DNA of 64,000 bases from Tilletia caries (GCA_032718865.1 JALUTQ010000038.1:1386001-1450000), one strand, 5' to 3'. Positions 24,227 through 36,892 are shown, numbered from the stretch's first letter. Notes: a model not told the origin generated them from the letters alone. Made by a program: numbers and translations.

Positions 24227-25411
24227 ACCGGGTGACGAAGGGCTCGAGACTTGCTTAGGGGAGCTTCCTCTTTTTCTTGTTTTTTCTTTGCTATGCAAGA
24301 TCGTCCGATGACGTGCGGATGGAGGCCCTCTATTTATTATACCTTTCGCTCTGCCAATTTCAAATTTCAAACTCCGCCCGCTTCTCGAAAAGCCGGCACA
24401 AAAACACGACACCACACATCAGCCTCAGCTTCACACCGACGCGTCTCCTCACACGACGCGCTTCGACAGGAAAGGTGGCACACCGGGGACCATTGCGCTC
24501 TAGGTGAACAGGGTATTGACGAACTACTAGCTGAACATGAGGAAGTATGGTGGTGGAGAAGGACGCGGTCTTTCTTATCCTCACAGCGCGCAGCTCAACC
24601 CTCTTTTCCTTTCCTTATACTCTCCCATTTGCCCCTCTCTTCCTTTCTCTTCATCTTTGATACTCCCAGGAACAGGCCTCTCGTTCTCCACGGTAGCGAG
24701 GCCTATCTTTTATCAGACCGCCTCAAGAACTTGCCCCCTCCAAAAAGATCATCCTCCCTGGACCGTGGACGACAACAGCAAGCACAACCGGCAACGAGTA
24801 CTTCCGTCAAGAACAGGAATCTGAGCCAAATCCGGCAACAGCGGGGGCTATGCGCACCCAACCTTTGGCTTGCCTCAAGTGGCTTATGGCTATCTCACGA
24901 GACCGGACCGCGCGTCCGATAAGTCCGCTTCAGACTTCTATTCGCACTCCAGATCACTCGGTGCGGGTGTGGACCAGTGATGAATCGGCCTGTACACATT
25001 CACAGGCACGGATGCCAGCGGGTAATTTTCATATTCACCTGACCTTTCTCCACGCTGACATCTTGTTTTTTCCCCGCTGCTTTTCCTGCCTCCCCTTCGT
25101 CACTCGTCAGCGTCTCGAGAATAGATGCCTCGGGAGTCCTCGCGGGAGCCACAGCGCTAACGGAAAAAAGCTTGGCCAGGCACAGAATCATGGAAAGCTC
25201 GTGAGATGGCCGACCCTTCCGGTCAAGCAGGCGACTGACACGATTTTTTCCTCTCTCCGCTATAGACACAACGCTCGGAAGGAAGGGTATAAGTGCATGT
25301 ATGCCGCCTACACTCTCGAGAAAGGTCCCTCCATATCCACCACGCACTACGAAAACTTCCACAGCCTTGCCATGCTGCGCATGTCCAGCTGCTCGTCAAC
25401 TTTACCTGACA
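24227..25411. other. Intergenic, upstream of the small secreted protein gene
   Basis: This stretch contains TATTTATTATACC near 24331 and CT-rich tracts near 24600-24680 and 25400. GGGTATAAG near 25287 is a TATA-like motif about 125 bp before the next start codon. No additional gene is supported. Confidence 0.4.
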
Positions 25412-25972
25412 ATGATTCACCCTTGCCTTCTTCTGCCTCTCCTTTCTCTTCTCCTTCTCGCCACTCTTTCCGACTCTGCGCCTGTTCCTGAGACGGTCTG
25501 CTCTTCCTGCCACGCTCTGCCTCAGCCACCAAGTGTGAGTGGCCTCAACGATCCGGAAGATGATTTGGGTGCCTCCGATCAGGCTTCTGAACCTATCTTT
25601 GTGCTGTGCAGCCTGTAGCCCGCGCAGGGCCCCCAGTCGCACAGACATCCGATATTGTGACCCACATATACAGTGAGTGCTGTCGCATGTCCGGAACGCG
25701 ACCCTTCGCTCACGTGAAGATGTCTCTGACAACAAAGATGCCTCGCCTGGAGTGTCCGCGGAACAGTGTCCCACCTCAACGACTGGCAGCGCTACCTGCT
25801 TGAGGCGGAGCGCGCAGGAGCCCTTCGACTCGATCGTCTGCCGCCCGCCGGTGCGGAACGCGTCCGGCAACTGCTGGCGCAGGCACGCCTTGCTAAGGGC
25901 CGGGTTGACCGTATCTGGCTGGAGATGGATCGACTTCTCCGGCAGGAGGACATGGCCAGGCTCCATCACTGA
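25412..25972 (+). CDS. Small predicted secreted protein, 129 aa, unknown function
   Basis: Exons 25412-25534, 25612-25672 and 25767-25972 sum to 390 nt and keep phase through both introns (GTGAGT donors, GTGCAG and AACAG acceptors). The N terminus MIHPCLLLPLLSLLLLATLS with SDSAP after it is a clear signal peptide, probably cleaved near residue 23. The mature part begins with a C-x2-C pair (VCSSCH), has a Pro-rich stretch, and ends in an amphipathic helical region (LNDWQRYLLEAERAG, then RVDRIWLEMDRLLRQ). Exon 3 has strong coding character although it is short. There is no homology I recognise. It lies between transposon sequence and repeats, a setting common for effector-like genes, but that role is inference. 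Confidence 0.7.
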
Positions 25973-27473
25973 AGCCACCTTCGCAATGAACCGTAGCTTG
26001 AGGATGATGCACCTGTTCCCGATCCTCGGGCATGCAGGCGTGGGTTCTCACTTTGAAATCGACAAGCAGCGTTAGCTATGTAGTTTCCATATGTACGAGT
26101 ACTTCGCGATACATGCGGCCATGCCTGCCTGGAAATGTGCAAATGTGGAGGAGGACGTCGACGCCTCGACCGCTGCTGTGTTGTCGCCGAGCAGCACGAA
26201 CGTCTACCCGAACAGCATGCTCACGCTACTGCCCACTGCTCACTGCTCACTGCTCACTACTCACTGCTGGCGGCCGTGCATCCATCCGTTCCCAACGGTC
26301 AGGCATGTCCTCTCTCACGCTCAAGCGATCCCATCTCGAAATGCAGCTTCGATCAGCGCATGGCGCAACTGAAGCAAGGCGGCGCGAAAGGGAATTCGTC
26401 ACGTCAAGGACTCGCGGTCGCGACTCACCATTCCAATGCTTCTCTTGCATACAGCAAACAGGCCAGTCGTTATCTCTCTGATTCTGCGCAGCGAGCCAGC
26501 GGACACACACGTGTAAGCATTCTTCTTGCGATCTGCACGAGCAAAGACGTCCTCTGAAGTTCGGGCGCGTACAGCTGACCATGCTCGTATCCACCACGCC
26601 TTAGATGTCCTCGTTCTGACCCACAAACGACAGCATTCTTACGCATCTCTGAAAGCTGCATGCTGCTGTCAGATGATAGCGCAGAGCCGACTGACGTGTA
26701 CATGACATGGAAACTCACTGACCATCGCTAGCTCATGCTTCTCAACAATGCCTTCCTGCTTGCTGATTACCCTCTACCCACTTGCATCGTTCTGGTGTCC
26801 CTCTGTCCCTTTCTCGTCGGATCGCACGAAGGCGGCCGCAGTCCGCAGGTATGCCAAAGGAAAAGGCACCTCACTGCTAACCTCTAAGCATGAACGACGG
26901 ACCAGCTGATCTCTCTTTCGCCTTATGCATATTAGCTGATTATTTCCATGTCCCTTCCAATGCACCTAGATGCTCGCATAGCGGCACACGTTCCATAGAC
27001 CTTCGACGAGCAGCTTCCCTTCGTTATCTGCCGATGCCTGCCGAAGCGCAAGGTAACTAGTCTGCCAGCGGACAGGTGACAGGCAGACTCGCCTGCACTT
27101 CCTTGGCGTGTCCCTGACCACCAGCACCTGGCCGAATACAACACGGGCATTCCTGACCTTTTCATCTCAACATCACACGACAGCAACTGACCTTTCCATT
27201 AGATGACGATCCTGCACGCATGCCGCTCAAAGCCAACGGCTTGTCTGACCTTACGATTCCAGCATGTTGCGAGATGATACACCCGGCTGCTGACCCTTTC
27301 CTCCCTGCTTTCCTGATCCAGTACAGTGGCAGGATGCCGCCAGTTCCCTCCTGCTCACAACACGACACAGTCAAAGATTCTGCTTCCGAAGCATCTTCGA
27401 AACAGGTCGTCCAACGGACGGGAAAAGGCATAAAAGGAGGGCTTCCGGACGCTGATTCGTCCCCCTTTTCTCT
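25973..27473. other. Gene-free stretch
   Basis: I see no gene here. There is a short run of CTGCTCACT-type repeats near 26235-26275. Confidence 0.5.
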
Positions 27474-27558
27474 TCACCCTCATCTTCACCCTCACCTTCA
27501 CCTTCACCTTCACCTTCACCTTCCACCTTCCACCTTCACCTTCTACCTTCACCTTCAT
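27474..27558 (+). repeat. (CACCTT)n minisatellite
   Basis: Repeated CACCTT hexamers with CACCCT and CCACCTT variants run for about 85 bp. Confidence 0.85.
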
Positions 27559-27564
27559 CAAGCT

Positions 27565-27760
27565 CTCCTCCTCAAGTCTCGGTGGACCTCTCCTCAAGCT
27601 TCGGTGGACCTCTCCTCCTTCGGTCATCTCTCCTCCTTCGATCAACCTCTCCGCCTCAAGTCTCGGTCGACCTCCCCTGCTCAAGCTTCGGTGGACCTCT
27701 CCCCCTTCGGTCACCTCTCCTCCTCGAGTCTCGGTCCGACCTTCCATCCTCAAAGCTTCG
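27565..27760 (+). repeat. Imperfect tandem repeats (CTCGGTGGACCTCTCCTC type)
   Basis: Variants of a 20-25 bp unit built from AAGTCTCGGTGGACCTCTCC and CTTCGGTCA recur about eight times. Reading frames through it are repeat artefacts. Confidence 0.7.
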
Positions 27761-27832
27761 ATCGACTCCATGTGGGTTAGATCGATGATACCATGCCACA
27801 TCGATCTAGTGCACATTTCACTTGCTTTTTCT

Positions 27833-28160
27833 CTACCTCCAGCCTCGCACGCCACACTCCCCTCCGGGGGGATCGAGCTCCGCTAAAACCAGGTCTTGCA
27901 AACCCTCGCGACCAACTTCGTACCCTGGAAGACCCATCACCGTGCCAAGCACTCTCAATCCTTGTCCACCCCCGTACGCCCCGTGGGGGGTAGCGGCCGG
28001 GGTCCGCGGAGGGCAAGAGGCGAGCGTGGCGGGGAACGAGCGATGCTCGGCACATCGGTGGGTCTTGTAGGGTGGGAGGGTGGCCGGGGCAGCCGGGCCT
28101 GGTTGGTGACGGCGGTCTTTCTCCTGAGGAGGGGAGTGTGGCGGACGAGGTTGGAGGCAG
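27833..28160. mobile_element. Fold-back/MITE-like element, copy 1 (328 bp)
   Basis: Its ends are inverted copies: left CCTCGCACGCCACACTCC, right reading CCTCGTCCGCCACACTCC on the opposite strand, with the match extending to about 33 bp (CT-CCTCCA before it). It has no open frame with a domain and no convincing target duplication. The inner part is GC-rich and can itself fold. Confidence 0.6.
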
Positions 28161-28247
28161 GAGACCAAGCCTCGGTCGACCTTCTCTGTGAGTTAGGTCG
28201 ATGATACCATGCTACATTGATCTAGAACACACTTCACTTTTTTCCTT

Positions 28248-28575
28248 TTACCCCCAGCCTCGCACGCCACACTCCCCTCCGGGGGGATCGAGCTCCGCTA
28301 AAACCAGGTCTTGCAAACCCTCGCGACCAACTTCGTACCCTGGAAGACCCATCACCGTGCCGAGCACTCTCAATCCTTGTCCACCCCCGTACGCCCCGTG
28401 GGGGGTAGCGGCCGGGGTCCGCGGAGGGCAAGAGGCGAGCGTGGCGGGGAACGAGCGATGCTCGGCACATCGGTGGGCCTTGCAGGGTGGGAGGGTGGCC
28501 GGGGAAGCCGGGCCTGGTGGGTGACGGCGGTCTTTCTCCTGAGGAGGGGAGTGTGGCGGACGAGGTTGGAGGCAG
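28248..28575. mobile_element. Fold-back/MITE-like element, copy 2 (328 bp)
   Basis: Same length, orientation and termini as copy 1, 87 bp downstream of it. It was probably produced by the tandem duplication rather than by independent insertion. Confidence 0.6.
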
Positions 28576-28605
28576 GGAACCATGGCAAGGGGGGCCATGG
28601 TTCCC
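28575..28605. repeat. 12-bp perfect hairpin GGGAACCATGGC
   Basis: GGGAACCATGGC (28575-28586) and GCCATGGTTCCC (28594-28605) are separated by 7 bp, directly at the right end of fold-back copy 2. Confidence 0.75.
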
Positions 28606-28779
28606 TATTCCGCTCTTCTCTCATGATCTACCCGCCGCTGGGCAATTCGGAGCTTGCTCTGATGCGCCCTGGCCCCCGTGGGGAAGAGAAGAGCGGGACC
28701 CGCAAGGGGTGAGTTTTCTCGGTCCCCTTACCCTCTCCACTTGCGGACTGTCATACTGATCACCATGACTTCTTCTCGT

Positions 28780-29050
28780 TCTCTCTGCTGCCTTTTCGCT
28801 ACGACTTCGCCTTCGACTCACTTCGCCCTTCGACGCTTCAACCTCTTCTACTTTCCGACGTCCTCGCCTTCCGATCTCCTCGCCCTCGACATCGCCTCCC
28901 GTTCCGACCTCGTGCTCACAACCTCGCCGTCCGATCTCCTCCCCTCCGACGTCCTCGCCTTTCGCCACTGTCACCCTCATTTTCGACCTCTTCACCCTCC
29001 AACCCTTGTCCTCTCCAACCTCTTCGCCTTCCGACCTCATCGCCCTATAA
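28780..29050 (+). repeat. TTCCGACCTC/CTCGCC pyrimidine-rich repeats
   Basis: Irregular repeats of CTTCCGATCTCCTCGCC type. The open frame across it is repeat-driven and not called. Confidence 0.6.
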
Positions 29051-29427
29051 CGATGTCACTTGCTTTCCACCGCTTCCGTCATCCCGAGCGACGAACGCAA
29101 CTCGCGACCTCGTCAAGGTGTGCAAGCTTTCTTCCCATGTACATATCTTTAGACCTTACTTGCAGTTCAACTTTGTTTTCCATCAACTCCTCCTTCGTTT
29201 GCCTGAAGTGCCCCTGTGCGCGCCGAGGACGTCTTGCGCGGCGATGGCGATGCGGAGATGTGGACGACCCGCTGTGCTTTCGGTAACGAGATGACGAGTG
29301 CACAAGCGCCAGAGTTATCTGAATATGTAGAACATTTTTCGATTGATAAGACGAAGTTGTTCAAGGACCTTGGAGACATGATTCTTTGGGAAGCAAGAAG
29401 GTGCGGTAACCGGAATGTCGCATGATT

Positions 29428-32400
29428 TTAAGGATGGAAGAGATCGTTGAAGTGGTCTTGCGCGAGAGACTGCGAGAGGGACGGACGGTTAGAGCAAGAA
29501 CTGGCGGCATGTAGTGCAGGAAAGCAGATTGTCTCACCTGTACAACTTCGACAGCGGGCGGGAAGTCGACGTCCCACCCTGGTCCACTCGGCCCTATCTC
29601 GGGGCGAACCTTGGTCACATCCCGGCCAAAGTAACTCAGAACCGAAAGCACTGTAAAGATGCAGATCGATGCAAGTCAGATATCAGGGATCACGAGCCAT
29701 CCATGGCACTCAATAAAGTCAAACTCACTTTGACTCCGAGTCATCTGCTGCGTTGCCCGGATGCAAGCCAGTGAAGGGTTCTTCTCCAGGTCCGACGGGT
29801 CGTCACCCAGGGGAAGCAATTGGGGCAGTCCCACCTGAATCCTCTCGATGCTTGCCGCTATGTTCAAGAACTGCTCTTCCCCTTCGTCGTCGAGCGTTCC
29901 TGCCAATCGCCGATTTAGCAGTGAACTAAGGTGCCAAACGCAGGCCACGTAGTCCACGTACAGCTTGCCGCCGTAGTTCCACTCCGGCAAGTTGGCCCCG
30001 CCTCGATGGGTCAGGAAGCCCAGGATGCGCATGACGAGCTGGTGGTCCGTTCGAACGATGGCCTCCGGGATGAGTATCTTGGTGGCCACGTCGTGGGCTT
30101 CCGACAGTAGGTCGGCCTTCGCGAGGGAGAGGAACTCTTCGTATCGATCGTCCCTGTAACGCTTGAGGTACGCTCGCGCTTCGTGCACCCACTCCTCCGG
30201 CACACAGAGCTCGTGAATGACAAACGCGATCTCGGCCTCGCTCGCACCCTCGACGCACCGCGCCAGTACGTCCCGGATGGCACGTCGACGAGCTACCGCA
30301 CTTTGCAGATGCAAGAGCACGAACACCGCTGAAGTCCACTTGCCAGCAAGCTCCAGCTCGTTCGCGAAGTCCGCCGTAAGTGCATCGGAACGCGCACTGT
30401 AGCCTTGTAAAGAAGCTGCGTCATCCGCATCGAACGTGTACCGAGTCTCGACCACACCCGTCCGATCCTGGAAATGCCGCACCTTGAGCGCATGCGAGAG
30501 CAGGATGTGCAAATGCCAGGGCAGTCGATAATCCGTCTGACTCGGTCCAAAGTTGCAAGGCCCAAGTGCTGTCTCCAAATCATGCGAAGGGTCCACCGCA
30601 AGCTTGATGAGCTCAAAGAGCACGTCACGATCGTAGCTCCGCGCCTTGACCAGCTCTCGCAGACGTAACTCGCCGATGTGGGCCTTTTCGCGGTATGCAG
30701 GCATGGGGGGAGCTGCTGTTCGCAGTTCATGAACGGCACGGTCGTACGACGCCAGTGACTCGTTCAGATCGGCCTCGTGCGGAACACCGTACCACAAGTG
30801 CAGTCCGAAAGCTCGCTTCCAGTCCAAGCCAGCTCCAATGTCGATGGCCTCTACTTGCTCGGATGGGTCCCGATTGCCGGCCTTGTTCGCCTCGGAGCGG
30901 TTGACGTTGCCAGAAAGTAGCTCATACAGTCGGAGATGCTGTTTCGAGATGTGTGCATCCACCCCTTCCTTGCGCCAGGTAGCCAACTGGTCAGCGAGAT
31001 CGTCGCCGTGCTCGTCGTCTCCCGGAACTTGCGCGATGAGTGTCGAAAGGTGCAGATCACCGGAGTCTATCGCGGCCATGCAAGCACGTTGCAGCTGGTA
31101 GCCGGACAGGTAGCTGAAGAGAGTGTCACTGGTGCGACTCATGGCGACGTGAGATCGAGACTCAGCTTCGACGGTCTGTTGCACAGCCTGCTGGAGCCAG
31201 TCCGACAACGCCTCCTTCCGCTTGAGCGCGGTCACTCGCTTCTTGAGCTCTTGTGAAGGATCGCCGGGCAGCTCAAGATCAATCTCGTCGAATAGAGCGT
31301 GCCCAAGACGCCAGATCGTGGCTTCTTGGGAATGGTCGCCGATGTCAAAGAGTCCGGAGAAGTGGTAGAATCTTGCAGTCGGCGCGATCTGCGCCGCGGG
31401 ACAGTCGTCTTGCTCGTAATACTCGACGATCGAGTTTTGGAGCTGGACATCCATGATCGGATCGAGAATGCCATCGTACGCCTGGGAAAGGAAAGGATGA
31501 AACGAGTCACTTCTGGGTTCCATGTCCATCTCTGCCCTGTACTGTCGATGTCACATACCGGAGTGTTCGATGTCAAGACCTTCTGCAGCCGGACAGACGT
31601 AATAGATTGTTCACTCGCACGCTTTGACCCTTGAGACGGAACGAGATTGGAGCTGTAGAAGCGGTCAAGAAAAAAGGAAGAAGCTGATTCATGAGTTCAA
31701 GATTCGATTGCGGAAGGCGAAGGGGACGAAGGAGGAGCGCCCATACGCTCTGTACAGTGGCGTTGATAGATCTCCGTGTAGACGATTGCGGTAGAATCAT
31801 CGCATGTCCAGGAAAGTGGAGAAGGGGGAGAAGGGAATGGGGGAAAGGGGAAGTTCTCGCGTGCACCTACCTCAAAGCAACCCCAGCGAGGACACCGTTG
31901 TGCACAAGCAGCCCGCCAGGACCCCAACCGACTCGAAAGGATCGTCCCATGCAGAGCCCTGCATCCGCGCGGATGCTCTCCTGGCCGTGGCTGATCGACT
32001 GTGCTAGATCCGTGCGGGTGAACTTGCGCGCTCGCGGTCCGGAAGTCGGCATGGTGGCTGCGGGAATTCCCGTGGTGAAGTTCGGGCGCTAACGATGTTC
32101 GGAAGCGTCAAGAAGGGGAAAGTGGTACGGTAAGAGGGGAGTGAGAAACAGGACCGAACCAGCAGCGGTATCTCAAAGCTTTCAGAAAACACTCACGCTT
32201 CCATTTCGTGCCTCAGGAGAGACTGGACCTGTCTCCGGCTGGACCGACGAGGCCCGAGGATGCTTCCGCACCGCCACAGGCCCAACAGCAGAAACATTCT
32301 GGGCCTGAGCGCCGACCTTTCCGTCTCCGTCTCCGGCCCCAGTCCGCCGAGCACCGAACAGACTGGCTTGCATGACTTGCACCTTCTCGGGCTGCACACC

Positions 32401-35400
32401 CCGCTCCGTTGCCCATGCCTGAAGATCGTTGGGACGGGCGACTTCGGGTGCAGGGCTGGCGCGGACGATGCGGACGCTTGTTGTACCTCTGCGAACAGGT
32501 ATCTCTCGAGCTTGGAACGTATCGTCGGCATCGACGTCATCCTCATTGGTGGTTGACATGATCGAATCACCCTCTGTGGTGCTGTCACCAAGTCCTTCAT
32601 TAGGAGGGGCATCGTCGTCGTCTTCGTCGTCATCATCGTCGTCGTCCTCTTCGATGTCGTTCATAGACTTTGACGTCTTGCGGGCTTGCGAAGGTGAAGC
32701 CTCGATCGGCTTCAGCTTGGGCTTGTACGTGTCCTTGCTCTGCGTGACCGCCGTCGCCGCTGCGTCTTCGCTATCCTCATCCTCGCTATCAAGACCGTAG
32801 CGACTGAAGTGCTCGACCTGGAATTGCCAGGCGCCTGTCGGAGCATGGAAGTCGATGAACTTGGTCTCCGGGATCTTCTTGAGCTTGGCGATGTGCTGCT
32901 TGTAGCGAGGATGTTCGGGATCCTTGATCGGCTCTCGGGTGGCCCGGTCGAGGGGCCAGCACTTGTCAAGGGTCACCACCGCAGGAACGTTGAGAGCCTC
33001 GCCTTGCGCAGCCTTCGGCCCGGGGACGTAGCCAGCCTTCATGCCGTCCGTTCCAGGCGTGCAGTCGGCCTTCTCGGGATAAACATAGCATTCTTTGGCA
33101 CGGATCTGAACGACGCCTCCAGCAATCGAGGTCAAGTCAGAAATGCCGCTCAGATCCACGGGAGGGAGGAAACGGATCGATCCGAATCCAGAGCGGGAGA
33201 CGGTGAAATCGCGGACCGTCTGGAGCTCCGTCTTCGTCATGCGGCGCAGCTCGGAAAGCGTGGGCGACATCTTGTATCCGCCCGGGAGCACATCCGCATC
33301 GTTGTCATGAGCCGAGGTCCGCGTGTTGGAGGTATCGCCAAGCGAGCGATCGCCAAAGAGGTTCCGGGACGCACCATCACCCTTACTGGGGCTATCGTCC
33401 GCAACGCCCCGGGGACCGCGGCCAGCGAAACTGAAGCTTGCGTCCGAATCGGCAGCCCCAGCTCGGCTGAGTCGACTCTGACTGGCAGAGACCTCAAACG
33501 CAGGACTGAAGTTCACACCACGACCAGGAGGCACCGTCCCAGAACGACGAGCGCCGCCAAACTCGCGCGAAGGACTCTCGAAAGGGTTGACACTGCCCGT
33601 GCGATTCGCACTCGGCGAACCCGCAACACTACCTCCTCCATCGTTCAGCACAAGACGCTTCACGCTCGGACGGCTGGTGAAAGCCTGACTGGGCAGTCCG
33701 CTGTCGTTGCCGAGAGCACGGAAGATGCTGGGGCTGCCGGTGCGCAGCGCAGCGGGGGAACCAGGTCCGATCGATCCCTCGCGGGTCGCTCCCGGCGTCG
33801 ATTCGCGGTGAGTACCAGCACCGACACTGGCTGTGCCGGCGAACAGACCGAGGCTCGGAGTAGCACTGCGGTAGCGGAGCGTCTTGGCCGAAGAGCGTGC
33901 CGTGGGACGGAAAGGAGATTCGCGGCCATTACTGGCGGTAGAAGCGCCCAATCCGAAGCGAGGCTGATGTTCCTTGGCGACCGAACTGAAGGGCAGGAAG
34001 GGTTGATGTCCGAGGCTAGCACCCATCGTACTGTTGCCAAGACTAAGGCCGTTCATCGAGGACCCATTGGTGCCCGCCGTAGAGCGGAAGAGAGCCTCCG
34101 TACCGTATGGGTCAGCATCGATGCCCTTAGCCAAACCCTGAGCGACACTTTGCGCGAGAATCTGAGACTGGGTGAGATTCTGCTGACCAAAGTTCAAGCT
34201 CTGACCAAAACCAGGGACTCCTGCGCCAGCACCGAACCCGGGAGCAGCTCCACCTGCAGCAGGCTGTGCGTTAACCAGTGTCGAGCCAAATAGTCCGCCT
34301 CCTGCCGTGGATTGGCCAAAGAGACCACCTCCGCCGCCCGCAGCACCCGCCTGTCCAGCATTATTGCCAAACAGTCCACCTCCACCGGCGTTGTTCGTGC
34401 CGAAGAGTCCACCAGGCTTCGCCTGCGCCTGCTGGCCAAAGAGGCCACCACCACCAGCACCAAAGCCCGTCGCAGCCCCAGCAGCAGGCTGCTGCTGCTG
34501 CTGCGCGCCAAAGCCACCAAAAAGACCGCCAGTCTGCGCCGCAGCCGGCTTCGCTCCAAACAGACCCCCACCTCCAGCAGCGTTGTTGTTGTTGTTGCCA
34601 AAGAGACCGCCGCTGGCGGGCTGCGGTTGAGCCGTGTTGCCTGCGTTGCCAAAGAGGCCACCTCCAGCGGGCTTGGCACCAAAGGCGCCTCCACCGAAGA
34701 GACCTCCGCCGGCGGCGGGGGCTGCAGCCGTGCTGGCCGCACCGAAGCCGGGAGCCGAGCCCGTTGCGCCTCCGCCGAAGAGACCGCCCCCTGCGGCGGG
34801 CTGGGCACCCGTGTTGGCACCGAAGGCACCGGGCGCGGGCGTCGTGGCTGCCTGTCCGAAGGAAAACGCAGGCTTGGGTTGGTTGGCAGCTGCAGCAGAC
34901 GTGGCTCCAAATCCGCCAAACCCAGTGGAAGCCGGAGTGGCAGTGGCGCCCGCGTTCCCGAAAAGACCGCCCGGCTTGGCCGCGTTGTTCGCAGCTCCGA
35001 AGCCGAATGCGCCGGCAGCCTGACCTTGCTGGGTGTTCTGACCAAAGCCGCCAAAGGTGTTGGTGGTAGCAGCAGGCGCTCCGAAGAGACCTCCTGGTTT
35101 GGCCTGGTTGTTATTGGCTGCGGCGCCAAAGGTGAAGCCTCCGGTAGAGGCAGCGGGCTGGGCAGCGGCGGCGGCCCCGCCAAAGCTGAAGCCGGTCTGG
35201 CCCTGTTGCTGTTGTTGAGGCTGCTGCGCACCGAAGAGACCACCGGCCTGCTGCGCCGGCTGCTGCGTGTTCTGACCGAAAAGGCCACCTGGCTTGTTCT
35301 GGCCAAAGAGACCGCCAGTCTGCTGTTGCTGTGCGTTGTTCTGGCCGAAGATGCCGCCTGCAGCTTGGGGTTGCTGACCGAAGAGACCGCCGGTCTGAGG

Positions 35401-36483
35401 CTGTTGTTGCTGCTGTTGACCGAAGATACCTCCGGTGTTGGCCTGTTGGGCGGGCTGGCCGAACAAGCCACCCGTTTGAGCAGGTTGGCCAAAGGCTCCA
35501 CCGGCCTGACCAGCTTGCTGCGGTTGTTGTTGTTGCTGTTGTCCGAATCCACCGAAGGTAGCGCCTGCTGCGGGCCCAGCATTTCCGGTCTTACGTCCTT
35601 GTTGATAGTCTTGAACGCGGAGTTCTTCGAAGGAGGCGTTGCGGTAGGCGGGCAGACAGGTGATGGACTGATAGGAGAAGTTTGAAGTTGTGTTGTTGTT
35701 GTCCTTTTCTGTGACTACGTGAGGTTGGTAAGGGGGATTACTGGAGCCTTGCGTGGGCATGGCGCCTGCGGCTGATTGTGTGTGTGTGTGCGTGTGTGAG
35801 AGATCAGCGTATGGAATCAGATACTGTGGTGAGGACGCGACACTTACCAGCTGTGTTTGCTGTGCCGAACATTCCACCTCCGGTCTGTCCGACTGCGCCG
35901 AATGTGTTTGTCTGTGGCTGCTGCGCGGCAAAGAGGCCTGAGCCTGCGGGCTTGGCACCAAAGGCACCGGTTGCTGCCCCGCCGCCGCCGAACAAGGCAC
36001 CGGTCTGTGCCTGTGCTGGCTGCATCGCGCTTCCTGTTTGGATGATAGGTGAGAGAGTAAGTCAGTACGGCGAATGATAGGTTTGTGATTGATGGGAGTT
36101 TGACTGACCGCCTGCGCCAAAGGTGAATCCTCCTCCTGCTGGGGCCGTAGCATTGTTGACGGCGCCGAACCCGCCAAAGCCGGTGGGGGCAGGCTTGTTC
36201 TGCTGTGCGCCGAAGAGACCTCCTCCGCCGGCAGCTGTGTTGTTTGCCTGTCCGAATGCGAAGGGGGCGGACTGTGTGGATGGAGCGCCGAAGAGGCCGC
36301 CTGCTGCTGGCTGCTGTGGCTGCTGCTGCTGGGGCTGCTGAGCGCCGAAGCCGAAGCCTGTGGGAGGGAAGCGAGAGGAGTCAGTTGGTAAGAGACAGGC
36401 TCGAGCTGTGATTGAGAGATGCGCACCTGTCTGTGCTGGCTGTGCTGCTCCGAATGCGCCTGGCTGCTGCTGCTGCTGCTGTG

Positions 36484-36515
<32 letters not shown>

Positions 36516-36559
36516 CCGAAGCCGCCGAAGCCGCCCGTCGCGCCGCCGCCGCCGAACAT
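29428..36559 (-). CDS. NUP145: Nup98-Nup96 precursor (fungal Nup145/Nup189 type)
   Basis: Nine exons (36427-36559, 36109-36357, 35848-36033, 32197-35765, 31871-32088, 31559-31652, 29729-31481, 29538-29650, 29428-29469) encode 2,118 aa. The N-terminal half starts MFGGGGATGGFGGFGQ and carries many GLFG/FG repeats with Gln-rich spacers. A GLEBS-like Gle2-binding segment (YQSITCLPAYRNASFEELRV) lies near residue 200. The Nup98 autoproteolytic domain ends with HFSRYG near residue 1,170, the conserved self-cleavage site between F and S. An acidic linker follows, then GRSFRVGWGPGGLLVHNG and the helical Nup96 scaffold, ending SLAQDHFNDLFHP. Self-cleavage would release Nup98, a permeability-barrier protein, and Nup96, a Y-complex scaffold. 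The exon 5 acceptor (TTAG) was chosen by phase. Confidence 0.95.
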
Positions 36560-36892
36560 CGATCAAGTTGAGCCCAGCGAGCGCGTCTGTGTGGGAAGAG
36601 AGAGAGAGCGAGCGAGCGAGTGAGGGACGCGTGCGGACTGCGGACTGCGAAGGTGGTGGTGGTACACGCGCACTCGAGAAGATCAGCCAGGCGGGTACAG
36701 AGGATGGGGAGTCTTGTGCTGAGTCTGGGTCTCGCTACGAGAGTCTGAGTCTGAGTCTGAGTCTGGACGCTGTCCGTGTCACGTGCGCTGCAGCCAGGGC
36801 GCGCGTGCTCCTCCTCATAAAAAGCAGCGGAAGTGTTGTTCTCGATCACCACTCGCTCCCATCACACACACACACGCGTCAAGGTCAACACG
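36560..36892. promoter_or_regulatory. 333-bp bidirectional promoter between NUP98-96 and RCC1
   Basis: Two start codons face away from each other. The spacer contains GAGTCT repeats (36739-36765), a CACGTG-type E-box core near 36780 and GAGC repeats near 36600. Confidence 0.6.

Larger units (their letters stand above)
27776..28593 (+). repeat. Tandem duplication of a 418-bp unit
   Basis: Unit 1 starts at 27776 and unit 2 at 28194, both with GATGATACCATGC near their start. The two copies are nearly identical apart from scattered substitutions. Each contains a fold-back element with inverted termini. Confidence 0.85.

Noticed and set aside
27474..27855. 166- to 186-codon frames across the CACCTT minisatellite
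   Set aside because: Repeat-driven frames without non-repeat coding sequence.
27776..28590. CRISPR-like array
   Set aside because: Only two long units, eukaryotic context, no short repeat/spacer pattern.
32809..35685. Long plus-strand open frames (494 and 457 codons) opposite NUP98-96
   Set aside because: They are antisense shadows of the GLFG-repeat region; composition mirrors the Gly/Phe/Gln codons and no domain is present.
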